Source of the DNA: Xenophilus arseniciresistens
Lineage (GTDB): Bacteria; Pseudomonadota; Gammaproteobacteria; Burkholderiales; Burkholderiaceae_C
Length of the DNA: 64,000 nucleotides
Direction: 5' to 3'
NCBI RefSeq assembly: GCF_028023875.1
Contig: NZ_JAQIPB010000005.1
Span: 39,086 to 103,085, forward strand
The notes under the pieces are model-generated. The model searched no databases, was not told the DNA's origin, and worked only from the letters and a program-made list of their open reading frames with translations. This document shows positions 26,318-36,287 of this stretch, piece by piece (the stretch's first letter is position 1; each line of letters opens with the position of its first letter). A program made the translations under genes and the position numbers.

Positions 26318-27484
26318 ATGCGCACTGCCGTCCAGAACCTCGAAGCCTCCAAGATCCGCGAGGTGGCCAATGCCGGCCTGGGACGCGACAACGTGCTGGC
26401 CTTCTGGTTCGGTGAAGGCGACGAAGTGACGCCCGAAAGCGTGCGACGGGCGGCCATCGAATCCATCGAGCGCGGCGAGACCTTCTACGCCCACAACCTG
26501 GGCCTGCCCGAGCTGCGCGAGGCCATCGCGGCCTATGCCAGCGCGCTGCATGGGCCCGTCCACGCCTCGCGCATCGCGGTCACGTCGGGCGGCGTGAGCG
26601 CCCTGATGCTGGCCGTGCAGGCGCTGGTGGACGCGGGCGACGAGGTGGTCGCGGTCACGCCGGTCTGGCCCAACCTCACGGCCCAGCCCGCCATCCTGGG
26701 CGCGCAGGTGCGCTGCGTGCCGCTGCAGCCGCAGGACGGCGCCTGGCAGCTCGATCTGCAGGCGCTGCTGAACGCCATCACGCCGACCACGCGCCTGCTG
26801 ATCGTCAACGCGCCCAACAACCCCACGGGCTGGACCCTGACGCGCGCGCAGCAGGAGGCCATCCTGGCGCATTGCCGACGCACCGGCACCTGGATCCTCG
26901 CCGACGAGGTCTACGAGCGGCTCTACTACGAGGACTCGGCCACGGGTTGCGCGCCCAGTTTCCTGGACATTGCCGCGCCCGAGGACCGCCTGGTGGTGGC
27001 GCACAGCTTTTCCAAGAGCTTCCTGATGACCGGCTGGCGCCTGGGCTGGCTGGTGATGCCGCCCGCGCTGGTCGATGCCATGGGCAAGCTCATCGAGTTC
27101 AACACCTCCTGCACCAGCGTGTTCACGCAACGCGCCGGGCTGGCGGCCCTGGCGCAGGCCGAAGAGATCACGCCGCGGGTGGTGGCGCACCTGCGCCGCT
27201 GCCGGGACACGCTGTTGCCGCTGCTGGCTGCGGTGCCGGGCGTGCAGGTGCAAAGCCCGCCCGGCGGCATGTATGCCTTCTTCAGGCTGGCGGGTTTCGA
27301 CGATTCGCTGCAGGTGGCCAAGCGCCTGGTGGCCGAGGCCGGGCTGGGCCTGGCGCCCGGCAACGCCTTCGCGCCCGAGGCCCAGGGCTGGCTGCGCTGG
27401 TGCTTTGCCTCGCGCGAGCCGGCGCGGCTGGAGGAGGGTGTGCGGCGCCTGCGGGCCTGGCTGGTGGCGCAGGGCAGGGGCTGA
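26318..27484 (+). CDS. Class I/II PLP-dependent aminotransferase
   Basis: A 388-residue fold-type I aminotransferase. The PLP Schiff-base lysine is Lys233 in [15 protein letters not shown]; the [11 protein letters not shown] motif holds the PLP-ring Asn, and [10 protein letters not shown] the Asp. The nearest families are AspC/ArAT-like transaminases; the amino donor and keto acid cannot be deduced. It is 69 bp after the ABC binding protein gene, possibly co-transcribed. Confidence 0.9.
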   Translation: MRTAVQNLEASKIREVANAGLGRDNVLAFWFGEGDEVTPESVRRAAIESIERGETFYAHNLGLPELREAIAAYASALHGPVHASRIAVTSGGVSALMLAVQALVDAGDEVVAVTPVWPNLTAQPAILGAQVRCVPLQPQDGAWQLDLQALLNAITPTTRLLIVNAPNNPTGWTLTRAQQEAILAHCRRTGTWILADEVYERLYYEDSATGCAPSFLDIAAPEDRLVVAHSFSKSFLMTGWRLGWLVMPPALVDAMGKLIEFNTSCTSVFTQRAGLAALAQAEEITPRVVAHLRRCRDTLLPLLAAVPGVQVQSPPGGMYAFFRLAGFDDSLQVAKRLVAEAGLGLAPGNAFAPEAQGWLRWCFASREPARLEEGVRRLRAWLVAQGRG

Positions 27485-27518
27485 GCGGGCCCCGTCAGGG
27501 CAGCTTGCCCGCTCGCGC

Positions 27519-27524
27519 TATAAT
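27519..27524 (+). promoter_or_regulatory. -10 element of the rpsO promoter
   Basis: A perfect TATAAT in a very GC-rich context, 88 nt before the rpsO start codon. No good -35 hexamer at the expected spacing was seen, so only the -10 is called. Confidence 0.55.
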
Positions 27525-27532
27525 CCCCCGGT

Positions 27533-27577
27533 TTTGCATTTCGCAAAGCGCACGGCGCGTGCAGTTCCAGCGCACGC
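27533..27577 (+). promoter_or_regulatory. rpsO leader with mutually exclusive hairpins
   Basis: The leader can form TTTGC/GCAAA (27533-27547), and then either GCACG/CGTGC (27550-27562) or GCGTGC/GCACGC (27557-27562 with 27572-27577). The two latter helices share bases and cannot coexist. S15 represses its own mRNA through leader structure in several bacteria; a comparable role is only inferred. Confidence 0.35.
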
Positions 27578-27612
27578 CGCAAGTCAAACATAGCGGAACA
27601 GGAAATCTCATC

Positions 27613-27879
27613 ATGATCGCCTCTCAAGTCAAGGCAGACATCGTCAAGGACAACGCGCGCGCCGCCAACGACACCGGCAGCCCGGAAGTCCAGGTCGCCA
27701 TCCTGACGGCTCGCATCAACGAACTCACCCCCCACTTCAAGACGCACGCCAAGGACCACCATGGCCGTCGCGGTCTGCTGCGCATGGTGAGCCGTCGTCG
27801 CAAGCTGCTGGACTACCTGAAGTCCAAGGATGCCGACCGGTACACCGCCCTGATCGCCAAGCTGGGTCTGCGCAAGTAA
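27613..27879 (+). CDS. rpsO: Ribosomal protein S15
   Basis: An 88-residue small-subunit protein that binds 16S rRNA early in assembly. Full-length match to the family, including [17 protein letters not shown], the [12 protein letters not shown] rRNA-binding region and [14 protein letters not shown] ribosome site upstream. Followed by an intrinsic terminator and then pnp, the usual rpsO-pnp order. Confidence 0.98.
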   Translation: MIASQVKADIVKDNARAANDTGSPEVQVAILTARINELTPHFKTHAKDHHGRRGLLRMVSRRRKLLDYLKSKDADRYTALIAKLGLRK

Positions 27880-27898
27880 GCGCCAGTCTTTGCGAGAA

Positions 27899-27932
27899 CG
27901 CCTGAGTTAGCGCGCTAGCTCAGGCGTTTTTT
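27899..27932 (+). terminator. Intrinsic terminator after rpsO
   Basis: Stem CGCCTGAG/CTCAGGCG (27899-27906 and 27919-27926), with an inner self-complementary TAGCGCGCTA, followed directly by six T residues. It lies 20 nt after the rpsO stop. Confidence 0.92.
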
Positions 27933-27961
27933 ACTTCGGAGCCGCAAAACAGAGCGAAGCT

Positions 27962-28029
27962 GTGTCATTCCAGGGGCTGTCGAGCCCGCCCGGCGCCCGG
28001 CGCCGGCGCGACATCCGCTGGAATGGCAT
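27962..28029 (+). ncRNA. Long imperfect hairpin in the pnp mRNA leader
   Basis: Bases 27962-27989 can pair with 28002-28029 to give about 24 pairs (three G-U) with only four single mismatches and a 12-nt loop; the base includes CATTCCAG pairing with CTGGAATG. It ends 65 nt before the pnp ATG. In E. coli a similar leader duplex is cut by RNase III and mediates PNPase autoregulation; the same function is inferred here. It is a cis-acting mRNA structure, not a separate RNA gene. Confidence 0.6.
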
Positions 28030-28094
28030 CGTGTTCTGTCAGGCGCTCCGCCTTCTGCGGGCATGACCCGCGCTCACTACACAGGAGCCCTTCA

Positions 28095-30422
28095 ATGAGC
28101 CTCTTCAACAAAGTCACCAAGACCTTCCAGTGGGGCGACAAGACCGTCGTCATGGAAACGGGCGAGATCGCCCGCCAGGCCACCGGCGCCGTGCTGGTCG
28201 ATATCGAAGGCACCGTGGTGCTGGCCACCGTGGTTGCCTCCAAGTCCGCCAAGCCCGGCCAGGACTTCTTCCCGCTGACGGTCGACTACATCGAGAAGAC
28301 CTACGCCGCCGGCAAGATCCCGGGCAGCTTCTTCAAGCGTGAAGCCAAGCCCAGCGAGCTCGAGACGCTGACCAGCCGCCTGATCGACCGCCCGATCCGC
28401 CCGCTGTTCCCCGAAGGCTTCCTCAACGAAGTGCACGTGGTGATCCACACCGTGTCGCTGAACCCCGAAGTCGATGCCGACATCGCGGCCATGATCGCCG
28501 TCAGCGCGGCCCTGTCCGTGTCGGGCATCCCCTTCAACGGCCCCATCGGTGCCGCCCGCGTGGGCTACATCAATGGCGAGTACGTGCTCAACCCCGGCCA
28601 GACCGCGCGCAAGAACTCGCAGATGGACCTGGTGGTGGCCGGCACCGAAGCCGCTGTGTTGATGGTGGAGTCCGAAGCGCTGCAGCTGTCGGAAGAAATC
28701 ATGCTGGGCGCCGTGGTCTTCGGCCACGAGCAGGGCAAGGTGGCCATCGAGGCCATCCATGAACTGACCCGCGACGCTGGCAAGCCGCTGTGGATCGAGA
28801 ACGGCACCTGGGCTCCCGAAGCCAAGGACGAGCCCTTCATCGCCAAGATCAAGGGCCTGGCCGAAGAAAAGCTGCGCGCCGTCTACCAGATCCGCAGCAA
28901 GCAGGCCCGCACCCAGGCCCTGCGCGAAGCCAACGCCAGCGTGTTCGAAGCCCTGAAGGCCGAAGGCGCTGAATTCGATGCCGGCAAGGTCAGCGACCTG
29001 CTGTTCGCGATCGAAGCCGACATCGTGCGCAGCCAGATCCTGCAGGGCGAGCCGCGCATCGACGGCCGCGACACGCGCACCGTGCGTCCCATCGAGATCC
29101 GCAACAGCGTGCTGCCGCGCACCCACGGCTCGGCCCTGTTCACGCGCGGCGAGACCCAGGCGCTGGTCGTGACCACGCTGGGCACCGAACGTGACGCCCA
29201 GCGCATCGACGCGCTGGCCGGCGAGTTCGAAGACCGCTTCCTGTTCCACTACAACATGCCTCCCTTCGCCACCGGCGAAGTGGGCCGCATGGGCTCCACC
29301 AAGCGCCGCGAAGTGGGCCATGGCCGTCTGGCCAAGCGCGCCCTGGTGGCGGTGCTGCCGGGCAAGGAAGAGTTCCCCTACACGGTGCGTGTGGTGTCCG
29401 AGATCACCGAATCCAACGGCTCCTCGTCGATGGCCTCGGTGTGCGGTGGCTGCCTGTCGATGATGGACGCTGGCGTGCCCCTGAAGGCACATGTGGCGGG
29501 CATCGCCATGGGCCTGATCAAGGACGGCAACAAGTTCGCCGTGCTGACCGACATCCTGGGCGACGAAGATCATCTGGGCGACATGGACTTCAAGGTGGCC
29601 GGCACGACCAACGGCATCACCGCCCTGCAGATGGACATCAAGATCCAGGGCATCACCAAGGAGATCATGCAGGTCGCCCTGAGCCAGGCCAAGGAAGCGC
29701 GCATGCACATCCTGGGCAAGATGCAGGACGCGATGGGCGAGGCCAAGACCGAGGTGTCGCAGTTCGCGCCGCGCCTGACCACGCTCAAGATCAACCCCGA
29801 AAAGATCCGCGACGTGATCGGCAAGGGCGGCGCGGTGATCCGCGGCATGCAGGAAGAGTTCGGCACGCAGATCAACATCGACGAAGACGGCACCATCACC
29901 ATCGCGTCGACCGATCCGGCTGCCGCGGAAGCCACCAAGCAGCGCATCGAGCAGATCACGGCGGAAGTCGAGATCGGCAAGGTGTACGAAGGCCCGGTCA
30001 CCAAGATCCTGGACTTCGGCGCGCTGATCAACCTGCTGCCCGGCAAGGACGGCCTGCTGCACATCAGCCAGATCGCGCATGAGCGCGTCGAGAAGGTCAC
30101 CGACTACCTGTCGGAAGGCCAGATCGTGAAGGTCAAGGTGCTGGAGACCGACGACAAGGGTCGCGTCAAGCTGTCGATGAAGGCCCTGGCCGAGCGTCCG
30201 GCCGGCATGCCCGAGTACGGCGACCGCCCTCCGCGTGAAGACCGCGAGGGTCGCGAAGGCCGTGGCGAGCGCCGCGACCGTGGCGACCGCGGCGACCGCC
30301 CGCCCCGTGAAGACCGTCAGCCGCGCGGCGAGCGTGGTGAACGTGGCGAGCGTCCTTCGGTGGACGCCGAGCAGCAGCAACAGCAGCAGGCGCCGCAGCA
30401 GGGCGAGCCGCAGCAAGGCTGA
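28095..30422 (+). CDS. pnp: Polyribonucleotide nucleotidyltransferase (PNPase)
   Basis: Phosphorolytic 3'-5' exoribonuclease and degradosome component, 775 residues. Order: first RNase PH domain (from about 10), helical domain, second RNase PH domain (about 320-450), KH domain with GKGG at 576-579, and S1 domain (about 627-697). The tail after about 700 is an Arg/Gly/Asp-rich low-complexity region ending in a Gln-rich stretch, longer than in E. coli, probably an RNA- or RNase E-binding tail. AGGAG ribosome site 8 nt before the ATG. Confidence 0.97.
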   Translation: MSLFNKVTKTFQWGDKTVVMETGEIARQATGAVLVDIEGTVVLATVVASKSAKPGQDFFPLTVDYIEKTYAAGKIPGSFFKREAKPSELETLTSRLIDRPIRPLFPEGFLNEVHVVIHTVSLNPEVDADIAAMIAVSAALSVSGIPFNGPIGAARVGYINGEYVLNPGQTARKNSQMDLVVAGTEAAVLMVESEALQLSEEIMLGAVVFGHEQGKVAIEAIHELTRDAGKPLWIENGTWAPEAKDEPFIAKIKGLAEEKLRAVYQIRSKQARTQALREANASVFEALKAEGAEFDAGKVSDLLFAIEADIVRSQILQGEPRIDGRDTRTVRPIEIRNSVLPRTHGSALFTRGETQALVVTTLGTERDAQRIDALAGEFEDRFLFHYNMPPFATGEVGRMGSTKRREVGHGRLAKRALVAVLPGKEEFPYTVRVVSEITESNGSSSMASVCGGCLSMMDAGVPLKAHVAGIAMGLIKDGNKFAVLTDILGDEDHLGDMDFKVAGTTNGITALQMDIKIQGITKEIMQVALSQAKEARMHILGKMQDAMGEAKTEVSQFAPRLTTLKINPEKIRDVIGKGGAVIRGMQEEFGTQINIDEDGTITIASTDPAAAEATKQRIEQITAEVEIGKVYEGPVTKILDFGALINLLPGKDGLLHISQIAHERVEKVTDYLSEGQIVKVKVLETDDKGRVKLSMKALAERPAGMPEYGDRPPREDREGREGRGERRDRGDRGDRPPREDRQPRGERGERGERPSVDAEQQQQQQAPQQGEPQQG

Positions 30423-30490
30423 TCGGCGTCTTGCCTGCGTCGCCAGCCGACGGCGCAGGTGCCCGATCTCTCACCTTCCTGGACCACCGC

Positions 30491-31477
30491 ATGAAAGCCA
30501 TCGAGATTTCTGCCTACGGCGCGCCCGACGTGCTGCGCCTGACCGAACGTGACGATCCCGTCGCGGGCCCGGGCGAGCTGTTGATCCGCGTGGCCGCCAG
30601 CGGCGTCAACCGGCCGGACGTGCTGCAGCGCATGGGGCACTACCCCGTGCCGCCCGGCGCCTCGGACCTGCCGGGCCTGGAGGTGGCGGGCGAGGTGGTG
30701 GCGGGCGACGCGAAGGCGCTGGCCGACGCGGGCCTGCAGATTGGCCAGCACGTGTGCGCGCTGGTGGCCGGCGGCGGCTATGCGCAGCTTTGCGTGGCGC
30801 CGGTGGCGCAATGCCTGCCGGTGCCGGCCGGCTTGGACGATGTCGCGGCTGCCTGTCTGCCCGAGACTTTCTTCACCGTGTGGAGCAACGTGTTCGAGCG
30901 CGGGCGCCTGCAGGCTGGTGAGACCCTGCTCGTGCAGGGCGGCACCAGCGGCATCGGCGTCACGGCGATCCAGTTGGCCAAGGCGCTGGGCGCCAGGGTC
31001 ATTGCCACGGCGGGCAGCGACGAGAAGTGCGCGGCCTGTGTGCAACTGGGCGCCGACCATGCGATCAACTACCGCACGAAGGACTTCTCGGCCGAGGTCA
31101 AGGCCCTGACCGATGGCCGCGGCGCCGACGTGATCCTGGACATGGTGGCGGGCGACTATGTGGCCCGCGAGATCGACTGCCTGGCCGACGATGGCCGGCT
31201 GGTCATCATTGCCGTGCAGGGGGGTGTGAAGAGCGAATTCAATGCGGGGCAGGTGCTGCGCAGGCGCCTGACGATCACGGGCTCCACCCTTCGGCCGCGT
31301 CCCGTGGCTTTCAAGGGAGCCATTGCCGCGGCCTTGCGCGACAAGGTCTGGCCGCTGATCGAGGCAGGCCGCGTGAAGCCCGTGATCCACAGCCGCTTTG
31401 CCGCCGAGCAGGCGGTGCAGGCCCATGAACTCATGGAATCGAACCAGCACATCGGCAAGATCGTGCTGACCTGGTGA
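30491..31477 (+). CDS. Zinc-independent quinone oxidoreductase (PIG3/QOR-like, MDR family)
   Basis: A 328-residue NADPH-dependent reductase of the medium-chain dehydrogenase superfamily. GroES-like N-terminal domain ([17 protein letters not shown]) and Rossmann domain with [13 protein letters not shown]. The catalytic zinc ligands of alcohol dehydrogenases are absent, which places it with quinone or enoyl reductases. It lies between pnp and tpiA; the start at 30491 follows the pnp stop by 68 bp. Confidence 0.88.
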   Translation: MKAIEISAYGAPDVLRLTERDDPVAGPGELLIRVAASGVNRPDVLQRMGHYPVPPGASDLPGLEVAGEVVAGDAKALADAGLQIGQHVCALVAGGGYAQLCVAPVAQCLPVPAGLDDVAAACLPETFFTVWSNVFERGRLQAGETLLVQGGTSGIGVTAIQLAKALGARVIATAGSDEKCAACVQLGADHAINYRTKDFSAEVKALTDGRGADVILDMVAGDYVAREIDCLADDGRLVIIAVQGGVKSEFNAGQVLRRRLTITGSTLRPRPVAFKGAIAAALRDKVWPLIEAGRVKPVIHSRFAAEQAVQAHELMESNQHIGKIVLTW

Positions 31478-31490
31478 CTTTCTCCTGACG

Positions 31491-32246
31491 ATGAATCAAG
31501 TGAAGAAGAAGCTCATTGCGGGCAACTGGAAGATGAATGGCAGTCTGGCTGCCAACGAGGCGCTGGTGCAGGCCCTGCGTGCGGAAATCGGTGCGCCGGG
31601 CTGCGACGTCGCTGTGTGCGTGCCCGCGCCCTATCTGGCGCAGGTGCAGGCCCTGGTGACGGGTTGCCCCATCGCGCTGGGTGCGCAGGACCTCTCGGCC
31701 CATGCACAGGGTGCCTACACGGGCGAGCAGTCCGCGGGCATGCTCAAGGACTTCGGTGTGCGCTATGCCATCGTGGGCCATTCCGAGCGCCGTCAGTACC
31801 ACGGCGAAAGCGACGAAGCCGTGGCCGCCAAGACGGGCGCGGCGCTGGCTGCCGGCATCACTCCCATCGTGTGCGTGGGTGAAACGCTGGCGCAGCGCGA
31901 AGCCGGGCAGACCGAGGAAGTGGTGCGCCGTCAGTTGGCTGCGGTGATCCATAGCAACGGCCACTGCATCAGCGAAATCGTGGTGGCCTACGAACCCGTC
32001 TGGGCCATCGGCACGGGCAAGACGGCCTCGCCGGAGCAGGCGCAGGCCGTGCATGCCGTGCTGCGGGCGCAACTGGCGCATGCCTCGGCCGAGGCAGCCG
32101 CGCGCGTGCGCATCCTCTATGGCGGCAGCATGAACGCGGGCAATGCGCAGGCATTGCTGGCGCAGCCCGACATCGACGGTGGCCTCATCGGCGGCGCAGC
32201 GCTGAAGGCGCCTGATTTCCTGCAGATCATTTCCGCGGCGCGTTGA
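31491..32246 (+). CDS. tpiA: Triosephosphate isomerase
   Basis: Interconverts dihydroxyacetone phosphate and glyceraldehyde 3-phosphate. The 251-residue protein has all catalytic residues: Lys14 in GNWKMN, His97 in GHSERR and Glu168 in [11 protein letters not shown]; the phosphate loop ILYGGSMN is present. Directly upstream of secG, a common pairing in proteobacteria. Confidence 0.97.
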   Translation: MNQVKKKLIAGNWKMNGSLAANEALVQALRAEIGAPGCDVAVCVPAPYLAQVQALVTGCPIALGAQDLSAHAQGAYTGEQSAGMLKDFGVRYAIVGHSERRQYHGESDEAVAAKTGAALAAGITPIVCVGETLAQREAGQTEEVVRRQLAAVIHSNGHCISEIVVAYEPVWAIGTGKTASPEQAQAVHAVLRAQLAHASAEAAARVRILYGGSMNAGNAQALLAQPDIDGGLIGGAALKAPDFLQIISAAR

Positions 32247-32283
32247 GCCCTTTTGGGTTGCGCGCACGCACTTGGAGTCTCGA

Positions 32284-32688
32284 ATGAACGTGATGTTGAA
32301 TATCTTGTTGGCCGTGCAGATCATCGCGGCCGTGGTGATGGTGGGCCTGATCCTGCTGCAGCATGGCAAGGGCGCCGACATGGGTGCGGCCTTTGGCAGC
32401 GGCAGCGCCGGCAGCCTCTTTGGCTCCAGCGGCAGCGCCAACTTCCTGTCCCGCACCACGGCGGTGCTGGCCACGGTGTTCTTTGCCAGCACGCTGGCGC
32501 TGGCCTATTTCGGCAATGCGCGCCCGACTGGCGGCGGCAGCCTGCTGGAGCGCGCGCCGGTCACGGCCCCGGCTGCGCCTGCAGCGCCGGCCAATTCCGC
32601 TTCGCAAATTCCCTCGGGCGGCGCTGAGCCGGCTCCGGCAGCACCTGCTGCACCGGCCACCAACCCGGCACAGATTCCTGCCAAGTGA
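32284..32688 (+). CDS. secG: Protein-export membrane subunit SecG
   Basis: A 134-residue auxiliary subunit of the SecYEG translocon with two membrane helices and the conserved loop LLQHGKGADMGAAFGSGSAGSLFG. The C-terminal 45 residues are an Ala/Pro-rich tail common in betaproteobacterial SecG. ATG at 32284 is preferred over an upstream non-ATG codon. Confidence 0.95.
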   Translation: MNVMLNILLAVQIIAAVVMVGLILLQHGKGADMGAAFGSGSAGSLFGSSGSANFLSRTTAVLATVFFASTLALAYFGNARPTGGGSLLERAPVTAPAAPAAPANSASQIPSGGAEPAPAAPAAPATNPAQIPAK

Positions 32689-32693
32689 ACGAA

Positions 32694-32734
32694 GGTGCAC
32701 TTTCTCTTCGCGCTGGCTGAAGAGAGGCACTTTT
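32694..32734 (+). terminator. Candidate terminator after secG
   Basis: Stem TCTCTTC/GAAGAGA (32703-32709 and 32719-32725), extended by GTGC with GCAC across a small internal loop, followed by TTTT. It could end the tpiA-secG transcript before the tRNA-nuo unit. Confidence 0.5.
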
Positions 32735-32745
32735 CAGGGTAAACT
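32717..32745 (+). promoter_or_regulatory. Candidate promoter for tRNA-Leu and nuo
   Basis: -10 TAAACT at 32740-32745 and a weak -35 CTGAAG at 32717-32722, spacing 17 bp, in the most AT-rich part of the secG-tRNA gap, 71 bp before the tRNA. It overlaps the candidate secG terminator. Confidence 0.4.
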
Positions 32746-32816
32746 CTAAAGCTGTCCGGAAAGCCAAACGCCCTGGCAAAACCAGGGTTCCTCATGCCAT
32801 CCGGGCAGCAGAAACC

Positions 32817-32901
32817 GCCGTCGTGGTGAAATTGGTAGACACGCTATCTTGAGGGGGTAGTGGCGAAAGCTGTGCGAGTTCGAGTCTCGCCGACGGCACC
32901 A
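32817..32901 (+). tRNA. tRNA-Leu (anticodon GAG)
   Basis: An 85-nt class II tRNA. Acceptor stem GCCGTCG/CGACGGC, discriminator A32898 and encoded CCA at 32899-32901. The anticodon arm CTATC-TTGAGGG-GGTAG (32844-32860) places GAG at 32851-32853, which reads CTC and CTT leucine codons. A long variable arm and a TTCGAGT T-loop are present. Confidence 0.97.
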
Positions 32902-32908
32902 GATCCAG

Positions 32909-32945
32909 CTGGCAGGGGTTCCGCAATGGAACATGTTCCTGTCAG
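32909..32945 (+). other. Two-part hairpin between tRNA-Leu and nuoA
   Basis: Outer arms CTGGCAGG (32909-32916) and CCTGTCAG (32938-32945) pair with one G-U; inner stem GTTCC/GGAAC (32918-32922 and 32928-32932) has a 5-nt loop. The 3' side also contains the perfect palindrome GGAACATGTTCC (32928-32939). No T-run follows. It may separate tRNA processing from the nuo mRNA. Confidence 0.4.
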
Positions 32946-32973
32946 CGATCAGCGGTGATGCGAACCTCCCCCG

Positions 32974-33333
32974 ATGAACCTCGATTCCTACCTTCCCGTC
33001 CTGTTGTTCATTCTGGTCGGTATCGCTGTAGGCATCGCGCCTCAGGTTCTCGGCTATGTGCTCGGGCCCAATCGGCCTGACGCCGCAAAGAACTCCCCCT
33101 ACGAGTGTGGCTTCGAAGCATTCGAGAACGCGCGCATGCAGTTCGACGTGCGCTATTACCTCGTCGCCATTCTCTTCATTCTGTTCGACCTCGAAATCGC
33201 ATTCCTCTTTCCGTGGGCCGTGGCCTTCAAGGAAGTGGGTCCGCTGGGTTTCTGGGCCGCTGTGGTGTTTCTCGCGATCCTGGTCGTGGGCTTTGCCTAC
33301 GAATGGAAAAAGGGTGCGCTCGACTGGGAATGA
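32974..33333 (+). CDS. nuoA: NADH-quinone oxidoreductase subunit A
   Basis: A 119-residue membrane subunit of respiratory complex I with three helices. The motif [15 protein letters not shown] followed by [26 protein letters not shown] is diagnostic. First gene of a complete 14-gene nuoA-N operon; it starts 72 nt after tRNA-Leu. The upstream ribosome site is poor. Confidence 0.97.
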   Translation: MNLDSYLPVLLFILVGIAVGIAPQVLGYVLGPNRPDAAKNSPYECGFEAFENARMQFDVRYYLVAILFILFDLEIAFLFPWAVAFKEVGPLGFWAAVVFLAILVVGFAYEWKKGALDWE

Positions 33334-33365
33334 GTCGGTGCTCGTCGCGATAAAGAGGCTCGGTC

Positions 33366-33848
33366 ATGGCAATTGAAGGTGTATTCAAGGAAGGTTTCAT
33401 CACCACGTCTTATGACGCAGTGGTGAATTGGGCAAAGACTGGCTCGCTGTGGCCCATGACCTTTGGTCTGGCCTGCTGCGCAGTCGAAATGATGCACGCG
33501 GCCGCTGCGCGCTACGACATCGGCCGCTTCGGCGCCGAGGTGTTTCGCGCCAGCCCCCGCCAGTCCGATCTGATGATCGTGGCCGGCACGCTGTGCAACA
33601 AGATGGCGCCTGCGCTGCGCAAGGTCTACGACCAGATGGCCGAGCCGCGCTGGGTGCTGTCGATGGGCTCGTGCGCCAACGGCGGCGGCTACTACCACTA
33701 CAGCTATTCCGTGGTGCGCGGCTGCGACCGCATCGTGCCGGTCGACGTCTACGTGCCGGGCTGCCCGCCCACGGCCGAGGCGCTGATCTACGGGATCATC
33801 CAGCTGCAGCAGAAGGTGCGCCGCACCAACACCATTGCACGCGCCTGA
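33366..33848 (+). CDS. nuoB: NADH-quinone oxidoreductase subunit B
   Basis: Peripheral-arm subunit that carries the terminal [4Fe-4S] cluster N2, which reduces quinone. Ligands Cys37, Cys38, Cys103 and Cys133 are all present in the 160-residue protein. Lies 32 bp after nuoA and 7 bp before nuoC. Confidence 0.98.
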   Translation: MAIEGVFKEGFITTSYDAVVNWAKTGSLWPMTFGLACCAVEMMHAAAARYDIGRFGAEVFRASPRQSDLMIVAGTLCNKMAPALRKVYDQMAEPRWVLSMGSCANGGGYYHYSYSVVRGCDRIVPVDVYVPGCPPTAEALIYGIIQLQQKVRRTNTIARA

Positions 33849-33855
33849 GGTTTTC

Positions 33856-34464
33856 ATGACTGCATTTGCAATTGATCCTCAGGTTCTGAAGGCCAACATC
33901 GAAGCTGCCCTGGGCGACAAGCTCAAGCGCATCTCGCTCGAGCTGGGCGAGGTGACGGTGGTGGTGGACGCGCGCCACTACCACGAGGCGATGAAGACGC
34001 TGCGCGATGCGCCACAGTGCAAGTTCGAACAGCTCATCGACCTGTGCGGGCTGGACTATTCGGCCTGGCGCGACGAGGCCTGGGAAGGCCCGCGCTTTTG
34101 CGCCGTCTCTCACCTGTTGTCGGTGAGCCTGAACCAGCGCGTGCGCGTGAAGGTGTTCTGCCCCGACGACGACCTGCCGGTCCTGGCCTCGGTCAATGAC
34201 CTCTGGGCATCGGCCAACTGGTTCGAGCGCGAAGCCTTCGACCTCTACGGCATCGTCTTCGACGGCCACCCCGACCTGCGCCGCATCCTGACCGACTACG
34301 GCTTCATCGGCCATCCCTTCCGCAAGGACTTCCCGCTGTCGGGCCATGTGGAGATGCGCTACGACGCCGAATTGCAGCGCGTGGTCTACCAGCCTGTGAG
34401 CATCGAGCCGCGCGAAGTCACGCCGCGCATCATTCGCGAAGACAACTACGGAGGCCTGCACTGA
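33856..34464 (+). CDS. nuoC: NADH-quinone oxidoreductase subunit C
   Basis: A 202-residue 30-kDa-type subunit of the complex I connecting module. The signature ERE(A)[18 protein letters not shown] is present. In this genome nuoC and nuoD are separate genes, unlike the E. coli nuoCD fusion. ATG at 33856. Confidence 0.97.
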   Translation: MTAFAIDPQVLKANIEAALGDKLKRISLELGEVTVVVDARHYHEAMKTLRDAPQCKFEQLIDLCGLDYSAWRDEAWEGPRFCAVSHLLSVSLNQRVRVKVFCPDDDLPVLASVNDLWASANWFEREAFDLYGIVFDGHPDLRRILTDYGFIGHPFRKDFPLSGHVEMRYDAELQRVVYQPVSIEPREVTPRIIREDNYGGLH

Positions 34465-34488
34465 AGGCCCACGCGTCAGTGATCGAAC

Positions 34489-35742
34489 ATGGCTGAAATC
34501 AAGAACTACACGCTGAACTTTGGTCCCCAGCACCCGGCCGCGCACGGTGTGCTGCGCCTGGTGCTCGAGCTCGATGGCGAAGTGGTGCAACGTGCCGACC
34601 CCCACATCGGCCTGCTGCATCGCGCCACTGAAAAACTGGCCGAGCACAAGACCTTCATCCAGTCGCTGCCCTACATGGACCGCCTGGACTACGTCTCGAT
34701 GATGTGCAACGAGCACGCCTACTGCCTGGCCGTCGAGAAGCTGCTGGGCATCGAGGTGCCCATCCGCGCCCAGTACATCCGCGTGATGTTCTCGGAAATC
34801 ACGCGCATGCTGAACCACCTGATGTGGCTCGGCTCGCACGGCAACGACTGCGGCAGCTCCACGATTCTGATCTACGCTTTCCGCGAGCGCGAAGACCTGT
34901 TCGACGCCTACGAAGCCGTGTCGGGCGCGCGCATGCACGCGGCCTATTTCCGTCCGGGCGGCGTGTACCGCGACCTGCCGGACACCATGCCGCAGTACAA
35001 GCACAGCAAGATCAAGAACGCCAAGGCCCTCGCTCGCATGAACGAGAACCGCCAGGGCTCGCTGCTGGACTTCCTCGAAGACTTCACGACGCGCTTCGAC
35101 ACTTACCTCGGCGAGTACCACACGCTGCTGACCGACAACCGCATCTGGAAGCAGCGCACCGTGGGCATTGGCGTGATGGACGCCGACCGCGCGCTGAACC
35201 TGGGCCTGACGGGGCCGATGCTGCGCGGATCGGGTGTGGCATGGGACCTGCGCAAGCAGCAGCCCTACGACGTGTACGACCAGATGGAGTTCGACATCCC
35301 GGTGGGCAAGACCGGCGATTGCTACGACCGCTATCTGGTGCGCATGGAAGAGCTGAACCAGTCCAACCGCATCATCAAGCAGTGCGTGAAGTGGCTCAAG
35401 GCCAACCCCGGCCCCGTGATCACCGACAACCACAAGGTGGCGCCGCCCGCCCGTGAGGCCATGAAGGCCAACATGGAAGAGTTGATCCACCACTTCAAGC
35501 TCTTCACCGAAGGCTTCCGCGTGCCCGAAGGCGAGGCCTATGCCGCCGTGGAACACCCCAAGGGCGAGTTCGGCATCTACATGGTGAGCGACGGCGCGAA
35601 CAAGCCCTATCGCCTGAAGATCCGTCCGCCAGGTTTCGTGCACCTGGCTGCCCTGGACGAGATGGCGCGCGGCCACATGCTGGCCGACACCGTGGCCATC
35701 ATCGGCACGCTGGACATCGTTTTCGGAGAGATCGACCGATGA
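34489..35742 (+). CDS. nuoD: NADH-quinone oxidoreductase subunit D
   Basis: A 417-residue 49-kDa-type subunit that forms the quinone pocket with NuoB. Contains [13 protein letters not shown] with the quinone-site His, [12 protein letters not shown], and a C-terminal [37 protein letters not shown]. Overlaps nuoE by 4 bp (ATGA). Confidence 0.98.
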   Translation: MAEIKNYTLNFGPQHPAAHGVLRLVLELDGEVVQRADPHIGLLHRATEKLAEHKTFIQSLPYMDRLDYVSMMCNEHAYCLAVEKLLGIEVPIRAQYIRVMFSEITRMLNHLMWLGSHGNDCGSSTILIYAFREREDLFDAYEAVSGARMHAAYFRPGGVYRDLPDTMPQYKHSKIKNAKALARMNENRQGSLLDFLEDFTTRFDTYLGEYHTLLTDNRIWKQRTVGIGVMDADRALNLGLTGPMLRGSGVAWDLRKQQPYDVYDQMEFDIPVGKTGDCYDRYLVRMEELNQSNRIIKQCVKWLKANPGPVITDNHKVAPPAREAMKANMEELIHHFKLFTEGFRVPEGEAYAAVEHPKGEFGIYMVSDGANKPYRLKIRPPGFVHLAALDEMARGHMLADTVAIIGTLDIVFGEIDR

Positions 35743-36287
35743 GCGGATCCCTCAACACACCGCCCGTCACCCCCGCCGCACTGCCCGAAGCCGTGCTGTC
35801 GCGCTTTGCGCGCGAGGTGGCAAAGTACCCCGACAACGACACCGGCCGCCAGTCGGCCGTGATGGCCTGCCTGGCCATCGTGCAGCAGGTCTATGGTTAT
35901 GTGAGCGACGAGAACGAAGCTGCCATCGCCATGTACCTGCACATGCCGCAGATCGCCGTGCGCGAAGTCACGACCTTCTACAACATGTACAACCAGCGGC
36001 CGGTGGGCAAGTTCAAGCTCAACGTCTGCACCAATCTGCCCTGCCAGTTGCGCGATGGCTACCAGGCTCTGCATCACCTGGAAAAGAAGCTCGGCATCCA
36101 GATGGGCGAGACCACGCCCGACGGCCTGTTCACGCTGCAGCAAAGCGAATGCCTGGGCGCCTGCGCGGATTCGCCGGTGATGCTGGTCAATGACCGCTCC
36201 ATGTGCAGTTTCATGAGCAACGAGAAGCTGGATCAGCTCATCGAAGGCCTGCGCGCGAGCGTGCCGGCAGGGGAGGGGCAGCCGTGA
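35739..36287 (+). CDS. nuoE: NADH-quinone oxidoreductase subunit E
   Basis: A 182-residue 24-kDa-type subunit with a thioredoxin-like fold and the [2Fe-2S] cluster N1a; ligands Cys97, Cys102, Cys138 and Cys142 are present. Overlaps nuoD by 4 bp and nuoF by 1 bp (TGATG). Confidence 0.97.
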   Translation: MSGSLNTPPVTPAALPEAVLSRFAREVAKYPDNDTGRQSAVMACLAIVQQVYGYVSDENEAAIAMYLHMPQIAVREVTTFYNMYNQRPVGKFKLNVCTNLPCQLRDGYQALHHLEKKLGIQMGETTPDGLFTLQQSECLGACADSPVMLVNDRSMCSFMSNEKLDQLIEGLRASVPAGEGQP

